Under the pieces are notes generated by a model, which was given only the letters and a program-made list of their open reading frames with translations, did not search any database and was not told the origin of the DNA. The position numbers and the translations under genes were made by a program. A DNA stretch of 64,000 nucleotides from Scleroderma bovista (lineage: Eukaryota; Basidiomycota; Agaricomycetes; Boletales; Sclerodermataceae): contig JAYMGJ010000082.1 of NCBI GenBank assembly GCA_037178675.1, forward strand, positions 1 to 64,000, read 5' to 3'. Positions 28,363-37,876 of the stretch are shown here, in pieces (within the stretch, counting starts at the first letter, position 1; each line of letters opens with the position of its first letter).

Positions 28363-31300
28363 ATGCCACATGTTTTTGATTCTTTTTGTACTACCAATGG
28401 TCTTTATACTCACTTTGACTGGAATGTCGTAAAACTACCGAACTCTTCCCAAGTATCCCCGTCCTATTTTGATTCATTTTATGCTGATCTTTTACCTACT
28501 CCTGTTGTTCCAAGTTGTTCTTCATCCCATCCCGCTCCTGCTCCAGTTGACTTATGTTTATCCCAGCCTTTCTTCACTTTCAGTGATTTTTGTGATTTAC
28601 TGTACTTTAGGTGCTGTATTTCTACAGACTCTGAAGATCTTGACGATGAATTAGGCCAATGGTGCCTTGGCGCTTACAAACGTGTGGATCGGAAAGTCAA
28701 ACCGGTTCCTGGTCGCTATCCAGAAGACGCCCACATTCATCGTCAATTCCCCGAAAATCCCCTTGACTCACTCACTCCACTCACTCCCCTGCCACCCGAC
28801 TTCATTCCCACGAAGAAGCTTACCAATGAGCGCCTGGCTTCTATGAAACTTAACTCTGATGGCTTCCTCTGGCCAGAAGAAGAAAAACTTTTTGCGCATG
28901 TCATGAAGCTTAATGAAGCGGCACTAGCCTTTGACGAATCGGAATGTGGCAATTTTCGCTCAGACTACTTCTCCCCTTACATCATCCCGGTCCTACCCCA
29001 TGAGCCATGGGAGTACCGCAACATCCCTATCCCTCCTGGCATCCGCGAATGTGTTATCCAGCTGCTTAGAGACAAGATCGCAGCCGGACTCTATGAACCT
29101 GCCCAGTCGTCGTATCGCTCCAAGTGGTTCTGTGTTATGAAGAAGAATGGAAAGATCCGGATTGTCCATGATCTGCAACCTCTCAATAAGGTTACAATCA
29201 GAGATGCCGGAGTTCCACCTATTTTGGATGACTTTGTCGAACCATTCGCCGGTCGGCAATGTTACACGGTCTTTGATCTCTTTTCTGGATTTGATGCCTG
29301 CCAACTGCATCCCGATAGTCGAGATCTCACATCATTCATGACTCCCCTTGGTCTCTTACGACATACCGCCATGCCACAAGGCTACACCAACTCTCCTTCC
29401 GAATTCCAGAATTGTACTAGTTTCATCTTACAGGATGAGATCCCGCACGTAGCCAACGTATTCATCGACGATCTTCCCATCAAAGGCCCAGAAACACGCT
29501 ATAACGATGCCAATGGCAACGCTGAAACCCTGCCAGCCAACCCAGGGATTCGTTGCTTCATTTGGGAACATGCTGTAGATGTGCACCGGATTATGCATCG
29601 CTTTGCGCATGCAGGCGGAACGTTCTCTGGTCCAAAGACCCAACTCTGCCGTCCTCGTGTTTTGATTCTTGGCCAAGAATGCCATCCTGATGGTCGCTCT
29701 CCCGACCATGGCAAAGTCAAGAAGATCTTAGATTGGCCTCCCCTTGCAACGCCGAAGGATGTGCGCTCATTTCTAGGTCTCTGTGGAACTGTGCGCATCT
29801 GGATTGCCAACTATTCCCTCCTCACTCGTCCTCTCATCAATCTCTACCACAAAGACACTCCTTTCGTTTGGGACACCCCCCAGCAAGACGCTTTCGATGC
29901 CTTGAAGATTGCTGTCTCTTCCGCTCCCTCCCTTCATCCCATCGATTATTCCACAAATCTCCCTGTCATTCTCTCAGTCAACACCAGCTATATCGCCATC
30001 GGATTCATCCTGTCCCAGTATGATGAGTCTGGTCACAAACGTCCTGCTCGTTATGGCTCACTTCCTATCAATGAACGCGAATCTCGCTATAGTCAGCCCA
30101 AACTCGAGTTATATGGTCTATTCTGTGCGCTTCGTCACTATCGTCTCTTTCTTTACGGTGTCAAGAACCTCCATGTTGAAGTCGATGCAAAGTACATCAA
30201 GGGTATGCTTAACGATCCTGACCTCCAACCTAATGCTACTATCAATCACTGGATCGAAGGTATACTCTTATTCGACTTTAAACTAATTCACGTTCCAGCC
30301 GCTCGTCACCAAGGACCTGATGCGCTCTCTAGGCGTCAGCCCTCTGAAGAGGAGATAGAAGATGGTGAAAGAGATGCTGAAGACGCTGATGAATGGCTAG
30401 AAGATCTTTTGTTTTGTACCGCCGCCCACCCTCTTTCTTATGACCCCGTTACGCTCCCTTCATTCCTGTCTCAAGATACGACTCAAGATGTTATTCTACG
30501 ACAAATTCTCCACTTCCTCCAAACAACTCAACTCCCATCATTCCCCTCCAACACCACTCGTAAACGTTTCATCAGACGCTCCCTTCAATTCTTTATTCGT
30601 TCTGGCCAACTGTTCAAACGTCGAGGCCCTCGTACTCCAACTAAAGTCATCTTTGATCCTGATCTCCGTCCGCAACTTCTCAATCAAGCCCATGAAGACC
30701 TTGGGCACCGCGGAGTATTTGGAGTATTCCAAGCTGTCAGGGATCGCTTCTATTGGCCACAGATGTACTCAGATGTTGCCCACCACATTCGTTCTTGCCA
30801 TGAATGCCAGATTCGCAGCACTCGCAAAGTTGAAGTTCCCCTCACTGTCTCTCCATCTCCCCGAATCTTCATGAAGATCTACGTTGATGTCATGCTCATG
30901 CCAAAAGCTCGTGGCTATCGCTATCTTGTTGCTGCTCGCGATGATCTCTCCCTTGCTGCCGAAGGCCGTGCTCTCAAGCATGCCAGTTCAGACAGCCTAG
31001 CCAAGTTTTTCTGGGAAGAAATTATTTGCCGTTACGGAGTTATTGCCCAGATCGTCACTGACAATGGCAGTGAGGTCAAGGGTGCATTCGAGAAACTCAT
31101 GCAACGATACTCTATTCCCCAAATCCGCATCTCCCCCTATAATTCCAAAGCCAATGGAGTTGTAGAGCGTGGACACTTTACTATCCGCGAAGCTATTATC
31201 AAGTCCTGTGAAGGCGATCTCAATCTATGGCCCACCAAGGTCCATCACGCTTTCTTTGCAGACAAAGTCATCACCTGTCGTTCTACTGGATTCAGCCCCT

Positions 31301-31839
31301 ACTACCTCCTTCATGGTCTTGATCCCGTCCTCCCATTTGATCTCTTTGAGGCTACCTATCTTGTTGAAGGCTTCTACTCTGAGATGACCTCAGAGGAGCT
31401 TCTTTCCCTGCGCATCAGACAATTGGAGAAAAGACCAGACGATTTCCATGATGCATTTACTACTCTACAGAAGACCCGCCTCTGTTCCAAAGCCCAATTT
31501 GAGAAGAGATATACCAGACGTCTATTCAAGTCCTCCTACCAGCCTGGAGACCTTGTCCTGGTTCGCAACAGCCAAGTGGAGAAAGAATTAGATCGTAAAT
31601 CAAAGCCACGTTACCTTGGCCCCTTTGAAGTTGTTCGTCGCACTCAAGGTGGCTCATATGTCCTGAAGGAAATGGATGGAACTGTTTCAGCTCGAGGCAT
31701 AGCTGCATTCCGCCTTATCCCTTATTATTCCCGACACACTCCTTTGCCCGACTCTATTCTCCCTAACGATGATGAAAGTGATGATGAAAATGCCGATGAA
31801 AATGGAGAAAAAGATTATGACTCTGACGACTCATCATGA
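28363..31839 (+). CDS. pol: ORF2: Pol (RT-RNase H-integrase) of the long-LTR element
   Basis: The frame is +1 relative to ORF1 and open upstream into it. The first in-frame ATG after the ORF1 stop is 28363, giving about 1158 aa, so expression is by frameshift or reinitiation. RT has KWFCVMKKNGKIRIVHDLQP, MPQGYTNSPSEFQN and FIDD in place of YLDD. RNase H has LELYGLFCAL, VEVDAKYIKG and HQGPDALSR, but the first catalytic Asp is Asn (SVNTSYIAIG, codon AAC at 29980-29982). Integrase has HEDLGHRG...CHEC, VDVMLMP, VTDNGSE, SKANGVVERG and a GPF motif near the end. The C-terminal tail is acidic. There are no stops or frameshifts. Confidence 0.92.
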   Translation: MPHVFDSFCTTNGLYTHFDWNVVKLPNSSQVSPSYFDSFYADLLPTPVVPSCSSSHPAPAPVDLCLSQPFFTFSDFCDLLYFRCCISTDSEDLDDELGQWCLGAYKRVDRKVKPVPGRYPEDAHIHRQFPENPLDSLTPLTPLPPDFIPTKKLTNERLASMKLNSDGFLWPEEEKLFAHVMKLNEAALAFDESECGNFRSDYFSPYIIPVLPHEPWEYRNIPIPPGIRECVIQLLRDKIAAGLYEPAQSSYRSKWFCVMKKNGKIRIVHDLQPLNKVTIRDAGVPPILDDFVEPFAGRQCYTVFDLFSGFDACQLHPDSRDLTSFMTPLGLLRHTAMPQGYTNSPSEFQNCTSFILQDEIPHVANVFIDDLPIKGPETRYNDANGNAETLPANPGIRCFIWEHAVDVHRIMHRFAHAGGTFSGPKTQLCRPRVLILGQECHPDGRSPDHGKVKKILDWPPLATPKDVRSFLGLCGTVRIWIANYSLLTRPLINLYHKDTPFVWDTPQQDAFDALKIAVSSAPSLHPIDYSTNLPVILSVNTSYIAIGFILSQYDESGHKRPARYGSLPINERESRYSQPKLELYGLFCALRHYRLFLYGVKNLHVEVDAKYIKGMLNDPDLQPNATINHWIEGILLFDFKLIHVPAARHQGPDALSRRQPSEEEIEDGERDAEDADEWLEDLLFCTAAHPLSYDPVTLPSFLSQDTTQDVILRQILHFLQTTQLPSFPSNTTRKRFIRRSLQFFIRSGQLFKRRGPRTPTKVIFDPDLRPQLLNQAHEDLGHRGVFGVFQAVRDRFYWPQMYSDVAHHIRSCHECQIRSTRKVEVPLTVSPSPRIFMKIYVDVMLMPKARGYRYLVAARDDLSLAAEGRALKHASSDSLAKFFWEEIICRYGVIAQIVTDNGSEVKGAFEKLMQRYSIPQIRISPYNSKANGVVERGHFTIREAIIKSCEGDLNLWPTKVHHAFFADKVITCRSTGFSPYYLLHGLDPVLPFDLFEATYLVEGFYSEMTSEELLSLRIRQLEKRPDDFHDAFTTLQKTRLCSKAQFEKRYTRRLFKSSYQPGDLVLVRNSQVEKELDRKSKPRYLGPFEVVRRTQGGSYVLKEMDGTVSARGIAAFRLIPYYSRHTPLPDSILPNDDESDDENADENGEKDYDSDDSS

Positions 31840-32730
31840 TGCCCAATATGCCCTATGCTTCCTCATCTATGCTCCCCCATGCCAGTCTTCCCAGCTCTTT
31901 TTGTTGTCCCACCCTCCTTGTTCGCAATCGGGGATGATTGCATTTCATGTCGCCTGTGGATGTCACGCACCAAACAGGTTTGGTACAGTGAACATGGAAG
32001 ATAACACCTATATCGAATGATCCTTATGCGAAGGATAAGCACGATGGACCCTCATCGTAGCCATCTATCGCACAAGATGACTATCCTGATGCGAGAGATG
32101 AATGCCAATGCAGACAGTCATCTATCGCACGAGAACTGCCAAGAAGCAGAAGAAACTGAAGGAATAATGTCAATTGTGGTATGAGAAAGGAATGCACATG
32201 TCTGCAGTCCAACTCCCATACCAGAACGATCAAAGAAGCCGAAGAATTGATGGAGAAACGAAGGAGAAAGAGAAGAAATGATTTTTAGCGCCCAAATGTC
32301 ATTTTTAGGCGCCCAGTGCCAGCATTCTGATATTTTGAATAGCTCTGTCGTTTCTGAAGCTATCAGGCACGTGACTATACCGTCAGAAAGCCTAGAGCGT
32401 GGTCTATCTGCCTGTCAAGTTCCGACGCAAATCTGTTCATTTCCCACGGAGATATTCCCCCCGCAATCCAGACGTTCGCTTCATCGCTCACTATGGAGTC
32501 CATATTTTCTCTGGATCATTTCTCCGCTATTGCTGCAGATCTCCACTATGTCCTGCTCTTAGGACAGCCTCTCCCAGAGTTCCCGTGCACTGCCTGGCAC
32601 ATATCTTCCCAGCCTGCTCCCTCAGTCCCTCTCGTTCTCGGTCAGCGCGTTCTCCTTGTCAGTCCTGTGTCAAGGACGTACTTTGGTCATCTTAGGTCTA
32701 TTGTCAAGCTTGAGAAGTCTTCTCTGGTCG

Positions 32731-33983
32731 TGTCATATCCATACTTTTCCAGTCGCAACTCTGGTCTAACCATGGCCCGCCTGACCTGTCCTTAGGCATA
32801 GATGCAACTCCGGATCTAGTCCGGCCATCTCCAGCCCTATAGCTGCACTCCAGCTCAACTCCGGTCACTACGTCCATCTCCGCCTCAGGACTAACCCCTG
32901 TCTTCCTACAGACAGATCCGCGGTCTAACTCCTCCATGTCGGACCTGTACCTACCACTAGTCGCTACTCCGGTTTCAGTCCGGCCACTCCCTTAGCCTTG
33001 TCTGCGACGTAGCCCAACTCTGGCTGGTACATCCAACTCCGGCTCAGTTCTGCTCCTGCTCCTGCTCCGCTTCCTCTGTCAGGTCCACCAAAGGCTTAGG
33101 ACATTCCCATGTCCAACTCCGGACCTTCCTCCGGATACTCCGCCCTTCCTCCACTCGCACACTCCCTCCGCTCTTGCACTTCCTCCGGTCATGCACTTCC
33201 TCCGGTCATGCACTTCCTCCGGTCATGCACTTCCTCCAGTCCTGGACATCGCTCTGGACTTAACATTAGTTAAGTCCACCTCTGACCCTTACCTGGCCTC
33301 TTCCGACCTAGTTCCCTTGTCCCTGCTTTTCCTCCGTTGTCCCTGTATCTCTAGTTCCCCGTGTCTGCTCCCGCTCCGGTTTATTTTCCTGTACCTGCTT
33401 TATTTTCCTGTCCGTTTCTGCTCCATCCCTTGTCCCAACTAAGGTGTTTACTTGTCACCGTATATACTCACCCTAGTTCTCATTTACTATATAAACTACT
33501 ATACTCCGGCCTAGTAGTTTCCTTAGATCAAATCTCAACTAAGATACTCCCCACTCTGTACTACCCACCATGCTCTCCTAATCCCATCTTGTTCTCCTGA
33601 ACTCCGGCCAACTCCGGCCTCTGTCCTATCTTGTCCCCTTGGTCCTATGTCTGATCCTAGCAAGTCTCCTACTTGCACGAGGGCAAAAGCCACCTCTGTC
33701 CCAGACTCGATGCTAGACCTCTCAGGACTTATCCCACCTCTGGGATGTCCTTCGTCCGGACAAACTGTGCTTTACTCCGGTCCACTTTCCCACGGTCTGG
33801 ACTTACTCCGCAAAAACCCGGACTTACTCCCTGTGCTTCTCTAGTGCCCAGACTTCGTTCGTTTGACTCGGACTTGACTCTCCACACTAACTAGCACCTA
33901 CTAGTGTCTGGACTTACCTCCTCATTAGTTCCCTGCACCTCTGGACCTCCTAGTAAGATCGTCGAGGAGAACCGGTCTTGACA
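32731..33983 (+). mobile_element. 1253-bp solo LTR related to the chromovirus LTR
   Basis: It begins TGTCATATCC, ends GGTCTTGACA, and is flanked by the 5-bp duplication GGTCG (32726-32730 and 33984-33988). A segment near 33430-33475 (cccttgtcc, gtttacttgtcaccgtat, ccctagttct) matches the minus strand of the chromovirus LTR, so it is a longer relative in plus orientation. It is densely filled with ctccgg/tccgga words, including a triplicated cttcctccggtcatgca unit at about 33180-33235. Confidence 0.92.
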
Positions 33984-34757
33984 GGTCGTCTCTGTGTCCC
34001 CTGAGCCCTCAGCCTATGGTCCCTTCCTCCCAGATACTTGCCATGTCCATCTTCCTCTGTCGTTCGTCTCGCTTCCCTGAATGCGTCAAATTCAATACTC
34101 TATCCGCTTCCCTACTTTCAGACGACGTCCCCCAGCACCATGACAGTTATTCCCCCCACTTTATAGTGCTATTAGGAAGAAGAACCCTCTCTCGTTCTTT
34201 CCCAGAAGAGAGCTCGTCAAGGGAGCCCATGGTTGCGCTTCAGCGGCGCTAGAACACATGCACTATACTTTAGTGTATGCTGACCCCCCAAAAAGACCTC
34301 TGGACCCCTGGTACCCTTCTTGTGGCTGTTTTGTCTCGGATCAATCCCTCTATTAATCCCAGATCTTCCCCATTGTTGTCCCATCAAATTCCTGATGGTA
34401 CACAGCCCCCCATCAAACTTCTTAGGCTGTGCATCAATGACTCCTTCTGCTGTGCAGTGACTCATCCCTTGCTTACTGATGCTCTCTTGTCATCAGTATT
34501 ACTCTATCCCTTTCGCATTTTTGGTATATTACTCAGCTGATGACTCACTCCCTTACCAATCAATCTTGTCATGCAGCTTACTCATTCCTTTACTCAGCAG
34601 CTTATTCATGCTTCCTATGCTTACTCATTCCTGCTTATCCCTTGCTTACTGATCGCTTACAAACCTCTTACAAAGCTCTTACCAATCCCTTACCAATCCT
34701 TGACAAATTCTGCTTACTCCCTTCTCTTTTTGTACTTTAATGCTGTGCCCCCCTATG

Positions 34758-34784
34758 TATTTAAACCCCTGGGCTCAGCCCAGT
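34758..34784 (+). promoter_or_regulatory. LTR core promoter, copy 3
   Basis: TATTTAAA plus the same CTGGGCTCAGCCCAG palindrome. Being in the 3' LTR, it would read out to the right, across the flanking ORF fragment. Confidence 0.5.
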
Positions 34785-35317
34785 GAAAGGACCGAATTGC
34801 ACGAAATTATCCCTCTCTCAGACTCTCTCAGTCAGTATCCCCTCAGTTCTTTGAGTCTTGTAGGCTTCAGTGAAGGTCTAAAGGCTCTGATATCTCAAGT
34901 TTATTCAGTCTATTCAAGTCCAAGTGTTTATCTAGGCTCAAGCGGAGTCTAGCCAGTCAATCCTTCATCTCTCAGTGCTTCTGGACGTCAGGAGCCCCTT
35001 TGCCCCTTTGCTGCACCAACCTCTAGGTGTAGTATCACTGTTTCAGTCCCAGTCAACCCAATCCCTGCTTTGACACTTCCTAGGCCTTAGGAAGAGTCCA
35101 GACCCCTATCCCCTTCATCTTCTATTACTCCTGTACCCCAGGAGTATCCTGCATTACTGTCTGCATCACCCTGTTGGTGTAGATCCCCTCTTCCCCTCCT
35201 CAGCATATCCTCTCTGGACACCGTGGAGGTAAACCACCACTCGCACATTTTTCGTAGTCCTTTGTTGGTGTTGTGTTTGGGTTATTACTCCGACCCAAAT
35301 CCACACTTTGACTCACA

Positions 35318-35577
35318 GCGCCTCGGGGATGTGCGGGGTAGAGGCGGGAAGCACGAAACGTATGGCGGCGTGCGAGCAGGAGGTCAGGTTCTGCTTTGAT
35401 GTAGAAGCGGGGGTTGTCAAGAAAAAGGTCGGTGAGGGTGTCGACAACAAGGTTGTAGCGGCAGAAGGAGGTGCTCGTCTGCTCAATCCTTCTGAAGTCT
35501 GCTTCTCGGGCAGCTTCTTGAGTGGGCATAAGAGGAAGGGGGTAACGGGTATCGTAGGTGACCTGCCTGACTAAAGG
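35318..35577 (-). pseudogene. Truncated minus-strand coding fragment, cut by the long-LTR element
   Basis: An open minus-strand frame is preceded by an acceptor-like tttag at about 35578. It encodes a basic, non-repetitive peptide (RRIEQTSTSFCRYNLVVDTL and LFLDNPRFYIKAEPDLLLAR) and runs into the LTR edge at 35318. The family is not recognised. It could be a retrotransposon leader or Gag, or an exon of a host gene; codon-like composition is the only support. Confidence 0.4.
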
Positions 35578-36083
35578 AGTACTTATAGGGAGGTATGGTG
35601 ACTAGCTAGCGGGGTAACGTAGGAGTAACGATATATCGGGACTAGATCCCCACAGGTGTTCCAATGAACTAAGCGTAAGACTCTGTTCACCTGTCATGCT
35701 CACTGGGTCAGGGCAGTGGCACAGCTATGCAGAGTACAAATGGTCACTGGCTGCAGATCACGGGTCTACCTCTCCATGGACGGAGGAACTATGGGTAACT
35801 ATGGCTCAATCTTCTTGTGGGTATGAACCGCGCTTGAACAGGAGCTGCCCTACAGACACCAGGCATGACCCTGGGCTGGTGTATGGTACGTAAATGACTA
35901 GGTACTAGAAACTCCCAAACCCAAGTGGGCTACAGGGAACAGCACTAAAGGCTGGCTGTGCACGAATGTGAAGGGTGCGAAACAAAGCTCCTTAACCCTG
36001 GAGTCCGGGTACAGTTTCCCCTTACAAGGCTGGGGAACAGTGCATGGTAGACAAAGTGGTGAATGGGTAGATTTGAGCTCTAG
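35578..36083. other. Non-coding, possibly the internal leader of the LTR element at 36084-36465
   Basis: No supported ORF. It joins the LTR-like sequence at 36084. On the minus strand it would be the first internal sequence after that LTR, leading to the truncated ORF at 35577. No primer site was recognised. Confidence 0.35.
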
Positions 36084-36465
36084 TGAGACAACCCTAAGGG
36101 CAAAACCCAAAGAACTACCACACAGGGACTCTGAGGAGAAAAGGATGCAAGCATCTTAGAGCAAAGACCCAAAGAGAGCTCGAATGGAGAACCTCTGGGT
36201 GCTGGATTGCAACGGTATATATACTATACTACACGTGTCCTGTGTGAGGCTATCCATGAGGCTGTATGCTGTACGAGGCAGTGAACACAGCTGCCATCTT
36301 GTGGTAAGGCTATGCTAATGACATCAAGGGATACAGCATGTACAGCACAAGGCTGTAGTCCAGACAGACCTACAGATAATATGCACTAGATAAGATACTA
36401 CAGTACAATAAGATAAGATGTCATCTAATCGCAGATTAGATAAGATAAAAAGTTAGATCATTACA
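36084..36465 (-). repeat. LTR related to the 372-bp insertion at 4911
   Basis: On the minus strand it begins TGTAATGATC at 36465 and ends GGTTGTCTCA at 36084. It shares with 4911-5282 the taatctgcgattaga motif, ctgggtgctggattgc, the tatatatact box and the final AGGGT(C/T)(A/G)TCTCA. The flanks (ctag left, cctgc right) do not match, so it is not a clean solo LTR; internal sequence probably continues to the left. Confidence 0.75.
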
Positions 36466-36631
36466 CCTGCAGCCAGCAGCACAACTATTACTTATGCATC
36501 CTTCAATATATTGCCTATCAACCCATCAAGCAATAAGCTGTTAAAGTCAAGAAGTTGTTTGAATTCATTCTGCAGAGGAGTCAACACAGAACGTGAAATG
36601 AGGGCTGCTTAGCTATAGGTTATATACTTAC

Positions 36632-37731
36632 CTTGACAATGCTTGGACATCCACTGGAGTTTGACTGTGGTGACCTGTAAGCAATTTTGAAGTGTTCCCA
36701 TACCTGGTGGTTTAATATCAGTGCTAGACATGTTCATGCAGTCAACCCAGCATCTTGCCATCCCATCTACAATAGTGGCCGCCCATCTATTCGTGGTGCA
36801 CATATATCCAAGAGAACATGGATGATACGTAATGCCGCGAAATGAAGGGCAAGCCACTTTCTCCTTGGAGCAGCATATCCTCGTATGTAGGAAGTGGCCA
36901 TTACCACTCCAATATCATTTTCTGCGACTGAGCTTGGGGATGTTGCTGTAGGAATAGGTAGCGCTAGCCATCCAATAACAACAGGCACGATGCCTTTTAG
37001 GAACCTTATTGCAGCGGTGCCGAGTGCAGCTATAACAAGTGGTAATACATGCGTTGCTGCGACCAGAGTGGGATGCTGAGCATTTCTCTCTGGCGAAGTC
37101 ATTTGCATGGAGTTGAGAGTGATCGACTCAGAGTCCGACTGTGTGCTCTGGATCTGTAAACGTATCGGGGACGGGGACGGGATAGGGACAGGCGATGTGT
37201 ACATGATTACAGTTCCGAGAATGGATGAAGAAAGCAGGGTAGAGAGACGTGTAACCCTGGTGGAAAGGACGAAAGGACATTGTTGAGGGACGGAGAGAGT
37301 GAAAGACAATAAGAGCATGGAACCCGATCACAAACTATCGATATTCAACGCACAGTAAACAAGAGTCCATCTACACCGGTCCGTAGAAGTAGTTCCGGGG
37401 GCACGCGGGTTAACAAGTTCGAAACTTGATAATCGTCGAGGAAAGTCATGATGGGAGGGAGAAGGTGCCATGTTTGCCCATAATAAGCGGGCCAAGGAAC
37501 CCTGGTGAGTTGTCGCAGGAGCCAGGACGCAAAATATACCTGAGTATTTAATATACACCATCGGATGACTTCGTCAAGCCCGGGATGGTCCTTCCACGGT
37601 TGGTGATGAAGATCCTGCGAATTGGCCGGACGTGCAAGCACGCGTGCTGTTTCTATATGGAGGCGGGGATGGGGCGTCGCAATAAAGAGTGGTTGGACGA
37701 CGTTTGTGAGGACGTCCTTGACATACGATGG
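36632..37731 (-). pseudogene. Remnant of Tti2 (TELO2-interacting protein 2)
   Basis: From 37731 the minus strand encodes Tti2-like pieces: QPWKDHPGLDEVIRWC, WHLLPPIMTFLDDY, LLTRVPPELLLRTGVDGLLF, a segment after a stop or unrecognised intron (SSSILGTVIMYTS), and RWAATIVDGMARCWVD, which sits in a different frame from the preceding LRIIHVLLDICAPRI. In the family these belong to a HEAT-like protein of the TTT complex that stabilises PIKK kinases. The N-terminal third is absent: the similarity begins about 145 bp from the Swd1 start codon. A frameshift at about 36790 and an internal deletion make a decayed copy likely. The family call is from remembered motif similarity. Confidence 0.55.
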
Positions 37732-37876
37732 CTTGGATTGACAGTAGAGAGGTCAGCCGCTGGGAGGGGGTGAGGCAGGGTGAGTGGGGCTGCAGGCATC
37801 GTCACCGCGCTGATCTGAGGGGACCTCTAAGTATGATATCCTGCAGTGTCGTGGAGCTGAACCACAACAACCAAAA

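Larger units (their letters stand above)
22242..35317 (+). mobile_element. Long-LTR Ty3/gypsy element with 2.1-kb LTRs
   Basis: LTRs at 22242-24342 and 31961-35317 (the latter enlarged by a 1.25-kb insertion) flank two long frames: ORF1 (Gag-protease with a C-terminal extension) and ORF2 (RT-RNase H-integrase). A primer site follows the 5' LTR. Integrase lies downstream of RNase H, the Ty3/gypsy order; there is no chromodomain. The flanks do not match (ccgc before, gcgc after) and belong to different sequences (Copia gag on the left, a minus-strand ORF on the right). Part of the 3' LTR is divergent, suggesting recombination between elements. Confidence 0.9.
31961..35317 (+). repeat. 3' LTR (copy 3) of the long-LTR element, with an internal solo LTR
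   Basis: It begins TGTCACGCACC and ends ACTCACA. Without the insertion at 32731-33983 and its 5-bp duplication it is about 2099 bp. From about 34885 to 35010 it differs strongly from copies 1 and 2, which agree with each other there; the rest is nearly identical. It therefore looks chimeric. TATTTAAA is at 34758-34765. Confidence 0.9.

Noticed and set aside
22238..35321. Target duplication of the long-LTR element (ccgc/gcgc)
   Set aside because: The difference is a transversion and the flanks belong to unrelated sequences, so it cannot be taken as a duplication.
36084..36465. Solo LTR with its own target duplication
   Set aside because: The flanks ctag and cctgc do not match; it is listed only as an LTR.
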